Source of the DNA: Saussurea involucrata
Lineage: Eukaryota > Streptophyta > Magnoliopsida > Asterales > Asteraceae
DNA: 64,000 nt
NCBI GenBank assembly: GCA_033807775.1
Contig: CM066315.1
Span: 6,948,501 to 7,012,500 of the forward strand
Reading direction: 5' to 3'
The notes beneath the pieces are model-generated. The model did not search any database. It had not been told where the DNA came from and worked only from the letters and a program-made list of their open reading frames with translations. Below, piece by piece: positions 40,475 through 51,520 of the stretch. Position 1 is the first letter of the stretch; every line of letters starts with the position of its first letter. Made by a program: the position numbers and the translations under genes.

Positions 40475-40736
40475 TCAACACAATGAAATCTGTTGCTGCT
40501 GCATCCACATTCTCGTCTATGTCCACTTCATTTTGCGGGAATCCATATTTGTGGTTGCGGCGATGATAGTTTGTGACTCTAATATCTGCTTGAGGCTAGA
40601 GGGGGAGTCTCTGGAAGCCACGACCAGTGAAGTAGATACCAGAATAAGGAGGCGTGTCAAGTAACTTGTGTGACGTGTCTTTCAGTTTCTTCTTTAAGGA
40701 GCCGTGGTGGGTGGTTGAAATGTGGGTCTTCGACAT
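40475..40736 (-). pseudogene. Split small gene, N-terminal fragment
   Basis: The start MSKTHIST aligns with MSKTNNST of the intact copy at 44454. The shared core HKLLDTPPYS.IYFTG.GF is present. An in-frame TAG at 40596-40598 replaces a CAG codon of the paralogue, and the reading then continues as PQADIRVTN to the element A insertion at TCAAC (40475-40479). It carries two independent lesions: nonsense and a 21.8-kb insertion. A TATATAAATA box lies at 40802-40811 (minus strand), 66 bp upstream of the ATG. Confidence 0.85.
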
Positions 40737-40811
40737 CAATCGGTTCAGTTGCAGATGGTTGGTTGATGGATGAGATGAAGTTATCCGGAGCTTCGAACAT
40801 ATATTTATATA

Positions 40812-41213
40812 TGAGTTTGAGAAGGTGTTTGTTGACAAGATGGCAGAAATCAACATCGGAATCTGATTCCCATTTTCTTTTATATATATATATATATAGT
40901 ATGTTGGAGTTTATCGATCAAGCTATTACATGCATTATATTCCTCCTTTAGTTTAGTAAATGGATTCCTTCTAGAAACTTGAATATGATTGGGTCTTACG
41001 GCCGCCAACCTTTGAAATTTGAATCAATAACAAGGTGGGTGGCCTTAGCGTATTTGGTTTGTTTTGACCACTTATCAAGCATAATTGTCGACAAACGATT
41101 ATACATTTATCGAAATGATTTAATTTTATATGAATTAAAGCCTATAGGATGTTAGTTAACGTGAGTAGTTAACCAATCAAATAACCTTCAAATCAATTTA
41201 ATTGACCGTAAAT
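40812..41213. other. Upstream flank of split small gene
   Basis: No gene. Short matches (TTGGTTTG, TTGACCACTT, TCAAAATGATT-like) to 44700-44793 and 50625-50690 show that the duplication unit includes this flank. A short (TA) run is at 40883-40899. Confidence 0.5.
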
Positions 41214-41507
41214 TAAGGGGCCGTTTACAAAACGCTTACCCAGGTAAGTGCTTATCAAGTCACATGAGCTTACCGGATAAATATGTCAAGGACCAAGAAT
41301 CTTACCCGGTAAGAGCGGAAGCAAGGACCGAGAGTCTTACCCGGTAAGTGAGTGCGATGACTCTTACCATGGTTAGCGCTTACCGGCTAAATTGTTGCAT
41401 ACGATGCCATTTTGGTGGACTAAAATCTTACCCGAGAAGTAAGTGATAGTGTTGAATTTTACCGGTAAGCACTTACCCGGGTAAGTGATTCGGTAAACGA
41501 CCCCTAA
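41214..41507. mobile_element. Tourist-like MITE, TSD TAA
   Basis: The 288-bp element 41217-41504 is flanked by TAA on both sides (41214-41216, 41505-41507). Inverted ends are GGGGCCGTTTAC and GGGGTCGTTTAC, extending imperfectly about 40 bp. The interior repeats CTTACCCGGTAAG. The three-base TAA duplication and size suit PIF/Harbinger MITEs. No coding capacity. Confidence 0.8.
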
Positions 41508-42123
41508 GTCATATAGGCTTAAGTTGGCTTTGTAAACTAGGACCATGAAAGGCCCAAAGTTGGGCTAAAATCAACTTAATAACGAATCTTGGTGGCTTGC
41601 ATAGTTGCACTTAACTAATTTGGTTTGACCGCTTGCTGATCCCACATGGCGTATACACGATTGTATTTTATGAAGATATGAAAATTTTATCATACTTTCG
41701 AACGAGTCGAGTCAAACATTACTGTCACGTAACTCAGTTGATCGTTAAGTTAAATGAGCTTTATTTAGTATTTGAGGTTGACTCGAGCTCGAGTAACTTA
41801 TGAAATGCTTGAATCGTTAACACACCCATTAATATCCATTTTTCATCAAATTGCTTTCATACCCGTTTGAATATTTATTAAATGCATGAATCTATACATT
41901 TTCGATAACAATATAATATTTGATTTACGTTTATCTCATTAAATAACAATATGATATTACACAAACACAACTCGTTCGTTCTAATTAATTTATAACATTC
42001 AATAAATATTCAACTATTATTAATATGAAACAAAAACAAATTATTTATCTTATTTCATACAATTAAATACATCTCCAAACAAAAATAATAGACATTATTT
42101 AGCAAAGATTGCTCAAATACAAG
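41508..42123. other. Non-coding intergenic DNA
   Basis: AT-rich, no gene. 42085-42123 is the conserved 3' flank of the neighbouring small gene (ATTATTTAGCAAAGATTG). Confidence 0.5.
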
Positions 42124-42456
42124 TTAACCTTTGATTATGGACATTGTATTGCTAAGTGCAAATTTCTTGTGCCTCGACTCAATAAAATGTGTAGCTTCTG
42201 CATCTACATTCACGTCTATGTCCACTTCATATTGGGTGAACCTGGATTTTGGCTTACGATCAGAGTAATTCGTGACTCCAACATATGCTTGAGGTTGGTG
42301 TAGGATTCTCTGGAATCCATGACCAGTGAAATAGATATCGGAATATGGAGGCGTGTCGAGCAACTTGTGCGGCATTTCTTTGATCTTCTTCTTTATGGGG
42401 TCGTGATGGTGGTGCTGATAGGTGGTCGAACTGCACATCTTTGACATAAGTTGCAT
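42124..42456 (-). CDS. Small plant protein of unknown function, family copy 2
   Basis: 110 codons from ATG at 42456; the ATG three codons later (42447) aligns with the start of the other copies and may be the real one. N-terminus Ser/His/Lys-rich, then the family core HKLLDTPPYSDIYFTGHGF (about residues 31-49). The acidic C-terminus VDAEATHFIESRHKKFAL resembles the short DUF761 motif (VDxxAxxFIxxxxxxxxL) of plant proteins. No signal peptide or membrane segment. TATATAAATA lies at 42509-42518 on the minus strand, 53 bp upstream. Unlike the gypsy and copia ORFs it has a plant-gene-like promoter spacing and two close paralogues. Function unknown. Confidence 0.7.
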   Translation of the reverse strand: MQLMSKMCSSTTYQHHHHDPIKKKIKEMPHKLLDTPPYSDIYFTGHGFQRILHQPQAYVGVTNYSDRKPKSRFTQYEVDIDVNVDAEATHFIESRHKKFALSNTMSIIKG

Positions 42457-42518
42457 TCAGTTGCAAATGGTTGATTGGTGCCTCGTGTGTTACTGAATCC
42501 CAAACACATATTTATATA

Positions 42519-44142
42519 TATGAGTTTGTGAATATTTGTATTCACGTGAAGGTGGAAACGAGACATAAGTCATGGAATCCTATTCCCATTTCTTTTCACA
42601 CTTTAGACAGACTTCTCTAATAAGTTTGTGACAGAAGATTTCGAGAATACACCAAATTTTGAAACACAAGGACTGTAATCGACAAAATGAAAATGCAGGG
42701 GTCATATGCAATTTCTACAACCCTTTTAAGTCATGGTACAAACTTAAACTTAAAAGTAAAAAAAGGCTAATATTCTATTCCTACCTAAAATTGCCAAACT
42801 TAGGACTTGTATTATACTATATGTTACATAAGATATCCTTTTGAGTCATCTTTTAATGCATTAATTTAAATCACGTAACATATTTTATTAACGAGACGGC
42901 TAAAAATAAATTGCGTTTGTAGAGACATGATCGAACGTAAAACAAGAGGCTAGTTAGGTTTAAAAAAAAGATCGGAATGAAATCTATCGCAAGAAAAGTT
43001 GACCCGAATTTTTTAAAAATTGTACTAATTTATACTTTACATAATTCAGAAATTTTGATATTGTCAACACATCCTTGCTTTGAAAAAAGTTGCTTTCTGT
43101 CATTTTTGAACATTGATTGGCTGAAGAATACTTCACGTGCATGAACATGTTCTCGTATGATCTTTGTATTATTTTTTCTCCTGACAACCATCTATTATTT
43201 ATCTCTCACTCTATATATATATATATATATACTTCTTTTGAGAACTCATAAAATTCCGTGCATCATGTGCTATTTCATTCACAATGTGTTTGTTTCACAT
43301 GTATTTGGGTCATAATGTGAAACTTTTTGACGTGTTTGTGATTTGTGAAACAAAAATACACGTAAAAAAGTAGCATATTGTGAACTGAAATTAATTGAAG
43401 CAAACACATTATGAAACAAATTCTTATTTATCAATCCTTTAAATGCTAGCCTTAAGTGGAAAACGAGCCATGTAAAATAATATCTTAAGGTAAAAGTTTT
43501 CATGATTATCACAATATATGAGGTTCTTATTAATTTTATTAAGCTCATATATACATAGAGACATATGTAATGAAATTTAGTTAGATGGTAGTTGATCAAT
43601 TCATCTTGATATTAAGAAAATCATTATACACACACATAACATAATACACGATGACAACCTCATCTTATATACGTACATGTGCTAGTATTACATTATGGAG
43701 TTTCTTCAAAATGGCTTTAAATCGATGGAATATATATTATTGTCGGTATCCATTTTTGTTCATTTATGTATATAATATTTATATAAAGAAAAATTATCAT
43801 GCACATTGCTCACATTTGAAGAGGTTTGAACCAATGACCTTCTACGTGAGCTCTACTAGTATCTTCAGTAACTATAGACCAATGACCCTTTGGTCATGGA
43901 TCATTAAAAGAACGTCACATTTTTATGTGTCAACATAAAATGATGACATACATTTTCTGGAAAGTTTTTTAAAGTTGGGTCATTATTTATGGAATGCAAT
44001 TCAAGTTCGACTAAGTTACATGATTTAAGAAATGAAATAGAATACAAATTGTTTATTCATACCATAAAAGAATATTTACAGGATACATTATTTAGCAAAG
44101 ATTGCAAAACATAAACATGATAAAACGCAATATGTATAACAG
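42519..44142. other. Non-coding intergenic DNA between small genes
   Basis: AT-rich with no credible gene. (TA)n microsatellite at 43211-43232. 44085-44142 is the conserved 3' flank of copy 1. Confidence 0.5.
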
Positions 44143-44454
44143 TTAGTCTCCCATCATAGACATTGTCTTGTTGAGTTCAAATTTTTTATGTCTCGACTCA
44201 ATGAAATTTGTAGCTTCAGCATCCACATTCTCATCTATATCCTCTCCGTTGTGCATGAATACATACTTGTGCTTGCGCTCATAATGGTTCGTGACTCTAA
44301 TGTCTGCTTGAGGCTGGGAGGGGAGTCTTTTAAAGCCATGACCAGTGAAATAGATGCTAGAATAAGGAGGCGTGTCAAGTAACTTGTGTGGCGTATCTAT
44401 CAATTTCTTCATTGAGGAGCCGTTATACGTGGTTGAATTGTTGGTCTTCGACAT
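44143..44454 (-). CDS. Small plant protein of unknown function, family copy 1
   Basis: 103 codons from ATG at 44454. Ser/Thr/Asn-rich start (MSKTNNSTTY), a basic patch, core HKLLDTPPYSSIYFTGHGF (about residues 24-42), a variable middle, and the acidic C-terminal motif DENVDAEATNFIESRHKKF with an Asn/Lys/Met-rich end. The C-terminal motif resembles DUF761; the core is not one I recognise. Single exon, no intron needed. TATATAAATA at 44522-44531 (minus strand), 68 bp upstream. Best-preserved member of a tandem family with 42124-42456 and the split copy. The 5.8-kb hAT element begins only about 270 bp upstream of the TATA box. Confidence 0.75.
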   Translation of the reverse strand: MSKTNNSTTYNGSSMKKLIDTPHKLLDTPPYSSIYFTGHGFKRLPSQPQADIRVTNHYERKHKYVFMHNGEDIDENVDAEATNFIESRHKKFELNKTMSMMGD

Positions 44455-44521
44455 CAATGTTGTTCTGTTGCAAATGGTTAGTTGATGGATGAGATGAAGT
44501 TATGTTTGAACTTCGAACATA

Positions 44522-44531
44522 TATTTATATA
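44522..44531 (-). promoter_or_regulatory. TATA box of small gene copy 1
   Basis: TATATAAATA on the minus strand, conserved in position and sequence in copies 2 (42509-42518) and 3 (40802-40811), within a shared context ATATTTATATA(T/C)GAGTTTG. Confidence 0.65.
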
Positions 44532-44961
44532 CGAGTTTGGGAAGGTGTTTGTTGACGAGAGGGTGAAAATGAGTCATGGAATCTGATTCCCGTCTCTTTT
44601 TTATTATTTTAGAGTTTATCTATAAATATATTGCAAGTCTTATATTCTGCCTCAAGTTTGGTAAACAATTCCTCTTGTCATTTTTGAAACTTGAATATGA
44701 TCGACACTTACGGCTGCCAACCTTAATCATTCAAAAGGGAGGTGGCTTTAGTGTATTTGGTTTGCTTTGACCACTTGTCGAACCTATATTGCCCTTACAC
44801 GCAAGGGCGGAGCCACCTTTGGCCTAGGATTGGCCTTGGCCCACCCTAAGATACTTAAAAAAGGAAAAATTTTAGACCACACCATTGTTTTCTATGCTAA
44901 GTTAATGTTCATGAAAATTATGTCCACCCTCCTAATAACCCTTATGTCCATGTTACAATTG

Positions 44962-46839
44962 TAAGGCCATCAGTACCGCTCCGTAGAAGCCCTCAAGCCC
45001 TCAAGCGCCACATCAGCGCCACATCAGCTTTTCTCCTAACCCTCTCCTCAAGCCCTAAAGACCCGTAGCGCTACCCTCAAGCCCTCTTGTCACCTCATTT
45101 TTTTTAATTCTTTTATTTATACATTTAATTATTTAACAAAATAAAAATATTTATATATTTTTTAATAAATAAAAATAAGATAAATAATAAAAATAAAAAT
45201 TCATATCATTCATTAAAAATAAAAATTACAAAATAAATTTAAAAATTACAAAATAAATTTAAAAATCTACTCGTCGTCATTGTTGGGAACTTGGATACGC
45301 CAAATATGTTCGACCAAATCCGACCGAAGGTTATTATGAGTGCCCCGGTTTTTGACTTCTCGAACATTTGCCGCGCGTTGTTCCTCACTGATTTGGGTTT
45401 CGATATCATCCGTGAAAATGTCGTTTTCATCGCCACCACAAATAGCATGGTATTCGTCTTCGAGTATCATATTGTGTAATATGACACAAGCGTACATAAT
45501 GTTTGCCAATCTTGTCGGTTCCCATCCGCGTGCCGGGTTATGAAGTATATGCCAACGTTGTTTAAGCACATCTTTACGTGCCGATTCTTGCGCGGACTTG
45601 AATTTTTGTCGTTTAGGGTCCTGTGGGCACGTAAATGATTTTACGAAAGTAGCCCATTCCGGATATATTCCATCCGCTAGATAATATCCGTGCTCGTAGG
45701 TGGCTCCATTCACCTCAAAAGGGCAGTCGGGTGCTTTTCCATCATATACATCGTTCAAGATGGGCGACTGATTGAGAACATTGATGTCGTTGTTGGAACC
45801 GGCAACACCAAAGTATGCGTGCCAGATCCATAGATCTTGAGAGGCCACTGCTTCTAGCATGATTGTCGGGTGCTCATGATCACCTCTCATGAATTGACCT
45901 CGCCATGCTATCGGACAATTTGCCCACGCCCAGTGAGTACAGTCTATGCTTCCGAGCATGCCGGGAAATCCGTGTTTAGCTTCATGCGCGGCGTACAAAT
46001 TCTGAATATCAATAAAAGTAGGCTTGCGTAAATATTTTTGACCATACAGTTCAATAATACCTGTGCAGAATTTGTACAGACAATCTCGTGACGTTTTCTC
46101 TCCCATACGGATGTACTCGTCAAGTGCGTCAGCAGCTACTCCATACGCCAATTGCCGAATAGCGGAAGTACACTTTTGTATCGGAGAAAAACCTTGTTTG
46201 TGTCTGCCGTCCAACCGAAGTGTAAAATACGGATACTCTCCTTCTAAATCTTCAACTATTCGTTCGAATAGTTGCCTGCTCATCCTGAACCGCCGCCTAA
46301 ACATATCCGGTATATAAACCGGGTTGTTGCCAAAGTAGTCCCGCATAAGCCGCTCGTTTGCAGCTACTCGACCTCTTTCTATGTTCGCGGCCCTCTCTCT
46401 TGTTGACGATGAGGCGGTGCTACCATAAATCCATTGTGCAGCCTGTCGAAAAACTTCTCTTTGTAGATTCAACAACTCGTCGGTGTCTACGGATGATGAT
46501 GATGCGGTCGGTGAACCGGGTTGTGGCGAATCCATATTGTTTAAAATATAGAGAATGGAAGAGAATGAGAGAGTTGTTTTGTGTGAAAAATAAAATGGGT
46601 TTAGGATTAATATATAGTGTGATTAAATTGAAAAAGAAAATTAAAAAATAAATAAATAAAATATAGCCGTTGAACGTCTTTATTTTCAAATTATTTATAA
46701 AAAATTAAAAAAAAAAGCCTCGGGTTGAACGGGTTTTGGAACCCGCATGCCAAGCCCGAGCCCTAAGCCCCCCCCCTACCCCAACTCGCGCGAGCCCGAG
46801 CGAACCCGCGTGAAGCCCGAGGCGATACGGAAGGCCTAA
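44962..46839 (-). mobile_element. PIF/Harbinger transposon, TSD TAA
   Basis: The element 44965-46836 (1872 bp) is flanked by TAA on both sides. Imperfect inverted ends begin GGCCATCAGTACCG and GGCCTTCCGTATCG. It carries one long ORF for a Harbinger-type transposase and no second ORF. The 3' end is rich in GCCCGAG/CGGGCTT words. Confidence 0.88.
45267..46535 (-). CDS. PIF/Harbinger transposase (DDE_Tnp_4 / plant transposon protein)
   Basis: 422 codons from an ATG, uninterrupted. It cuts and pastes the element at TAA/TTA sites. The Ser-rich N-terminus is followed by a helix-rich region (about residues 75-160) with MFRRRFRMSRQLFERIV and IRQLAYG, typical of this family. Then comes the catalytic core: first aspartate in GSIDCTHW near 197, second in YYLADGIYP near 287, and a C-terminal helix YACVILHNMILEDE carrying the acidic residue. 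Length is normal for plant Harbinger transposases. Autonomous PIF elements usually also encode a Myb-like DNA-binding protein; none is visible, so it may need one in trans. Confidence 0.9.
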   Translation of the reverse strand: MDSPQPGSPTASSSSVDTDELLNLQREVFRQAAQWIYGSTASSSTRERAANIERGRVAANERLMRDYFGNNPVYIPDMFRRRFRMSRQLFERIVEDLEGEYPYFTLRLDGRHKQGFSPIQKCTSAIRQLAYGVAADALDEYIRMGEKTSRDCLYKFCTGIIELYGQKYLRKPTFIDIQNLYAAHEAKHGFPGMLGSIDCTHWAWANCPIAWRGQFMRGDHEHPTIMLEAVASQDLWIWHAYFGVAGSNNDINVLNQSPILNDVYDGKAPDCPFEVNGATYEHGYYLADGIYPEWATFVKSFTCPQDPKRQKFKSAQESARKDVLKQRWHILHNPARGWEPTRLANIMYACVILHNMILEDEYHAICGGDENDIFTDDIETQISEEQRAANVREVKNRGTHNNLRSDLVEHIWRIQVPNNDDE

Positions 46840-46876
46840 GTAATTTTAACCAAAATTATTTTCAAGTTATCATTCA

Positions 46877-46879
<3 letters not shown>

Positions 46880-46930
<51 letters not shown>
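46880..46930. repeat. (TA)n microsatellite
   Basis: About 25 uninterrupted TA units inside the large hAT element, followed by CTAGTTGTATACCCGCGCG, a phrase common at transposon-derived repeats. Confidence 0.9.
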
Positions 46931-46931
<1 letters not shown>

Positions 46932-47023
46932 TAGTTGTATACCCGCGCGATGCAGCGCTGGTGAATCTTGATTATGAAGCCACTACAGCAAAATTGATTA
47001 TATAATGCCTAACAATACTAAGT

Positions 47024-47933
47024 GTTTTATACAGCGTGCCAGGGGGAGGGCGGGTTGGGCGCACGCTCAGGGCCCACAAAAAGTAGAGGCCCAAACTTTT
47101 TTAGTATGTATATAATATATATACTATATATATAGAATATAGTATATAATAGTAGTTCAAAAAAATTAGTCAATTAAATTACAAATATTTTTAGTATCTA
47201 ATAGGACCCAAAAAGAATTTAACATTATATTAAGAGACCATAAAAAGTAAGGGCCCAAATTTTATTTAGTATATAGTATATACTATATAATATATAGCAG
47301 TAGTTCAGAAAAATTAATCAATAAAAGAGACACAACTTTTTTAGTATCTAATAGAACCCAAAAAACTTTAACACTATATTAAGGACCCACATTATGGACT
47401 TTCTTATTACCTAATATTGAATGTATAATTTAAGTATTCTTCTATCTTTACAGCAAGAATAAGATCTCAAACTATAACCAACATGGACTTTTGATTCTAA
47501 GATTGATGGTTCGTAAAAAGTATGAATTACCCTAAAAGTTTAAAATGGTGATTAAAACATTAATATGATGTGATATGGACACGGGAAATTCAACCGATTT
47601 ATATTAATTTGCATAGAGTGTTACTTCGAATAGTCAACATTGTGACATAAAATGATGTCGGTATATCATATGATGTGTTTGACGGTGAAACGAATTTATG
47701 ATGTTATGTAACAATGTTATGATAAATTATATTAATTTATAAATAATGATTGATTGATTTTGTGTCTAGAAATGAATTGAAAAACAGTTTAATATGAATT
47801 ACTAATGTTTTTGAATTCATTGTTATTTCTGATGATAAAAAACAACATATTAAAAAAAATCGTACTTGTCAAGGGCCTACTTTTATATCTCGTCCATGGT
47901 CTACAATATGTCAGAAACCGCCCTGGTTTTATA
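47024..47933. mobile_element. hAT-like non-autonomous insertion, TSD GTTTTATA
   Basis: 47032-47925 (894 bp) is flanked by identical GTTTTATA (47024-47031, 47926-47933). Ends start CAGCGTGCC and, inverted, CAGGGCGGTTT; similarity of the ends is weak. GGGCCCACAAAAAG-type words recur inside. Classed as hAT mainly from the 8-bp duplication. No coding capacity. Confidence 0.6.
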
Positions 47934-50616
47934 GGACTAAACAAAAAAGTGTTTCAGCATGTTTATAGAATGAGACATCATAACATGCTTTTTAAAACAA
48001 TTTTTAAACTTTTGAACACCTTAACATAAATATAATTATTTAATATTCAGGTGTTCAAAAGCAACTTTGTATCTCTACATGATTCATTTTTGTATATAAA
48101 AAACCAAACCCGTATGATGACTCATACACACTAACAGTAAACTTCGATAAACATTGAAGATTAGGATTATGATGAGTCAAAACTTACCCAAATTAACATC
48201 AATGACATCCAATGTTAGCATACTTTTGATAACAAGTATCATTAATCCACATCTTTTATTTTTTTCTATTTGAAACTTTTGATATTGATTGAATGCAAAT
48301 TGGTAAAGGAAAAACAAATTTGTTTTCCATGAGTAAACCACAACATTAAACACAAGTGTATTTTATAAGCTACTTTCAAAGGGGACCAAACCCTTGCGAA
48401 AACTTTATTCAAGAAGAAAGAAAAATTACAAATTACAAGGGGCGTACCCCACAAAATACAAAATGCATACCTAAAAAACACAATCAATGAAGGCTTAACA
48501 CCAAAACCAAAATTCAAGCTAAAAAACCAAAACCCTAAAATAATAATGCACAGGTAAAATTATTCTTGCAGCCCAAGTCGTAAACAAAATCCAATCATAA
48601 TGATCCAAAATCCATTCTATTTAATCCCAATATACTCCATCAAAAATCAATGAACTTTTCTCCCATGTCAAACTAAGAAACAAACTTGATTTTTAGAAAC
48701 AGTTTTGACATGTTAAAGTCAGAAACAGAGGCTGACCATTTTAAGACCTCAAAAAAATAGATGAAACATAATCGACAACATAATCAATTCATGGCAGCCC
48801 CTACTTGCAGCAGCATTCAAATGACAGATCCATAAGAAACCAATGCTATAAATTATGTACAAAAACTGCAAAAAAAACAAAATCATCTCTACTCTGAACA
48901 AGTTTTTGAATTCTTCCTTTTGACCACACCAATTTTTTGTATTTTAAATCAACAAGCCACGCAAAAGGCTCCCCCTGAACTTTCTGCCCATCAACAACAT
49001 ATGAGCCGCGAGACAGCTAACTGAGATTTGAGAAGTACTAATAGACTTAAAATGATCATCTCTAAAATTGTTCATTAAAAATTGCTGTAAAAGATAAAGG
49101 AATAAAGGATACATATGCATCCTGAGACTTTTGACGCCTCAAATTTCCATATTTAACCTGTAAAAGTCGCATTTCAAATTAGTATGCAAAGGATATAGTT
49201 CTACCTTAATAAATCTACAAAAAATAATATGACAAAAGCTTTATATATACACAAAACACCTCTTCATAGAGGACCACTCCAAGAACTAATCCCGAGAAAG
49301 CAAATTGTTGTTGAATACAGAGAGAAAGGCTCAGCTTCATTCAGACATATTATCGAACACCTAGAATGCAACTTTTTCTTGAAACTATCAAATCACAAGC
49401 TAGCAATCAGAAACCATATCAAAACACTGATTAAAGCAAAGAAAATACCAAATTTGATTTCAAAAACCAAACTAAACAGGAACCCCATTCTATTGAGAGC
49501 AGATCAACATATACAAAAAAAAACGATTGAAAGAAGCTCAGCTAATACAGAAATAGAAAAAAGAGCCTTTGGTTTGTAAAAAAAGAATATCAATTGAAAG
49601 CATAAAAAACATAGAACGTAGAATACCTTCACTGATTCCCTTCTTTGTATGTTCGAAGTCTGGTTACAAAACCTAAAATGAAGGATAGAAAACCTTCTAC
49701 CAAATTTATACATAAATGGGAGCCTCTCCGATTGACCTGTCTTGGAGACATATAGACATGAAATTGGGTTAGATGAAAAAGCTGGCTTATGAAAGAACGT
49801 TATTGACCTCCCATGTTTGAGGATGAATAGGTTAAAGGTATGGTAAGAAACCATAAAAGCTAAAAATAGGAGGAAGACCTTGTAGAGGGAAGAAAGAGAA
49901 CTTGTTTGGAGGCTTGATTAAATAAAATCGTAACAGTTATTCATGAGGATGGAAGAGGAAAACTTTTGCAGGCAAGAAAGAGAACTGTTTAAATACCAAT
50001 TTTAGGAAAAGCTTTGCAGGAGTTAAAAGTCTGCATAAATAACTTGTACATTGTGTATTCTGACTTGTATTTAAGAACTTATCAAGTTTGATGCATAAAT
50101 TGATGGTACACCATGCATGAAAATTTGTCTTTAAGAGTTTTGACCAAAACCAATATTAAGGTAGTAATAGATATATATATATGTATGTATGATGCAAATC
50201 AAATGAAAACCATAAAAATGTTATAAATTCATAAGAACCGATCTAAAAATATATTTTTTTTATTTTTTTTATCGAAGACTAGGATTTAAGATATTGCTTC
50301 ACATATATTTGTTTTATAATATGATACTTTCACATGTATTTGTTTTACCCTATGCAACTTTTTACGTGTAATTTTCGTTTCATTGTGTGAACCAAAAAAA
50401 GTTCACATTTATTTTTTTCATAAGGTGAACACAAACATATGTGAAAAGATACCTCAAGTTATATAGATTAAAAAATCATGTAAAAAACTATTTCTATATC
50501 ATTGCTCACGGGTTTGTAAAAACTTTATGGGTTTTATTTGATTATCATACTATTTATATGTATATTTGTTTTACTTAAGAGGACCACCCTAAATCATTTT
50601 TCTAGCTCCGCCCCTG
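47934..50616. other. Remaining non-coding body of the large hAT element
   Basis: AT-rich and without a credible gene. A 116-codon frame at 49229-49579 has no recognisable domain and is judged chance. It ends with the right hAT terminus. Confidence 0.5.
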
Positions 50617-50624
50617 CTTACACG

Positions 50625-51077
50625 TATACATGTATCTATAATTTCATCAAAATGATTTTATTTTATTTTTACACGAATCAAGCCTATTGGATTTGAGTTA
50701 TTGTTCCAGTTAAATGTGACGAATAAACTGATGCAATAATCTTCAAATCACTTTAAATGCTTATACGTAAAGTTTATATATATGAATTAAGCCTATTGAA
50801 CGCACACGGTAAAGGCAAAATCCAACATGATTTTGATTTTTGACCATTAAATCCATATATATGGATTTTGACACGACACGTGATAGAATCAAAACACAAC
50901 CAACTTGATCAACAACAAAAACTACACAATGTCAATGAACCATTATTTGACGAAATCTATCGCAAGGAAACCTTGATTAAATTCATAGATCAATATGCCA
51001 CCCGACTAAGCAAAGATAGCTAGAAGTCGGGTTTTCATTGGCTTTGAAATTAGTAAGATTAATAATGGATAAATTCA
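50625..51077. other. Host flank, paralogous to the upstream region of the split small gene
   Basis: TATACATGTATCTATAATTT followed by AATGATTTTATTTTAT and CAAGCCTATTGG parallels 41100-41150. This shows it was contiguous with 44700-44793 before the hAT insertion. No gene. Confidence 0.55.
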
Positions 51078-51082
51078 TTACC

Positions 51083-51357
51083 TGTTATGTTTCGATCTGT
51101 AGAATAAAGTTATGAATATTTACTTTTTGTTATAAATTAATTAAGATTACCACTTGATTAGCAATAGATTAAGAGAAATATGGAGAAAGAAAGGGAGAAA
51201 CTTGGAGAGTGAAATACTTATGCAAGTATATTCAAGTGTCTTTTACATTTACATAATGGAGGTATTTATACTACATAATCTTCTATTCATCAACATGGAA
51301 ATTTTCATCCACAAGTTATCCAAATCAAATACTTCACTCAACATATTCATATTTACA
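51083..51357 (-). repeat. Element D 3' LTR, 275 bp
   Basis: Ends TGTTATG and ATTTACA. TATAAATA on the minus strand at 51263-51270. The purine tract CCAAGGGGGAGTAT (minus strand) abuts it at 51358-51371. The other LTR is outside the window. Confidence 0.75.
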
Positions 51358-51520
51358 ATACTCCCCCTTGGATGACAATTTCAAAAAAACGAAGTTCAAC
51401 CATTAAGTACTGCCTCATTAAAAACCTTGCTAAAGAAAACCCAGTGGGAAAAAACTTTAGCTAAGGGAAAAAGAGTGCAGCTGGTAGTTGACTCCCCCTG
51501 ATGTTGACATCCATGATTCA

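Larger units (their letters stand above)
44794..50624. mobile_element. Large hAT-type element with nested insertions, TSD CTTACACG
   Basis: The element 44802-50616 (5815 bp) is flanked by perfect 8-bp duplications CTTACACG (44794-44801, 50617-50624). Inverted ends are CAAGGGCGGAGCCA and CAGGGGCGGAGCTA. Eight-base duplication plus CAGGGGCGG ends indicate hAT. No hAT transposase was found, so it is non-autonomous. About 2.8 kb of its length is due to nested PIF and hAT-like insertions. The host sequence resumes on the right in register with the paralogous upstream flank at 41095, which confirms the borders. Confidence 0.87.

Noticed and set aside
49229..49579. 116-codon frame
   Set aside because: No recognisable domain, AT-rich, inside the non-coding body of the large hAT, with an opposing frame of the same size overlapping it.
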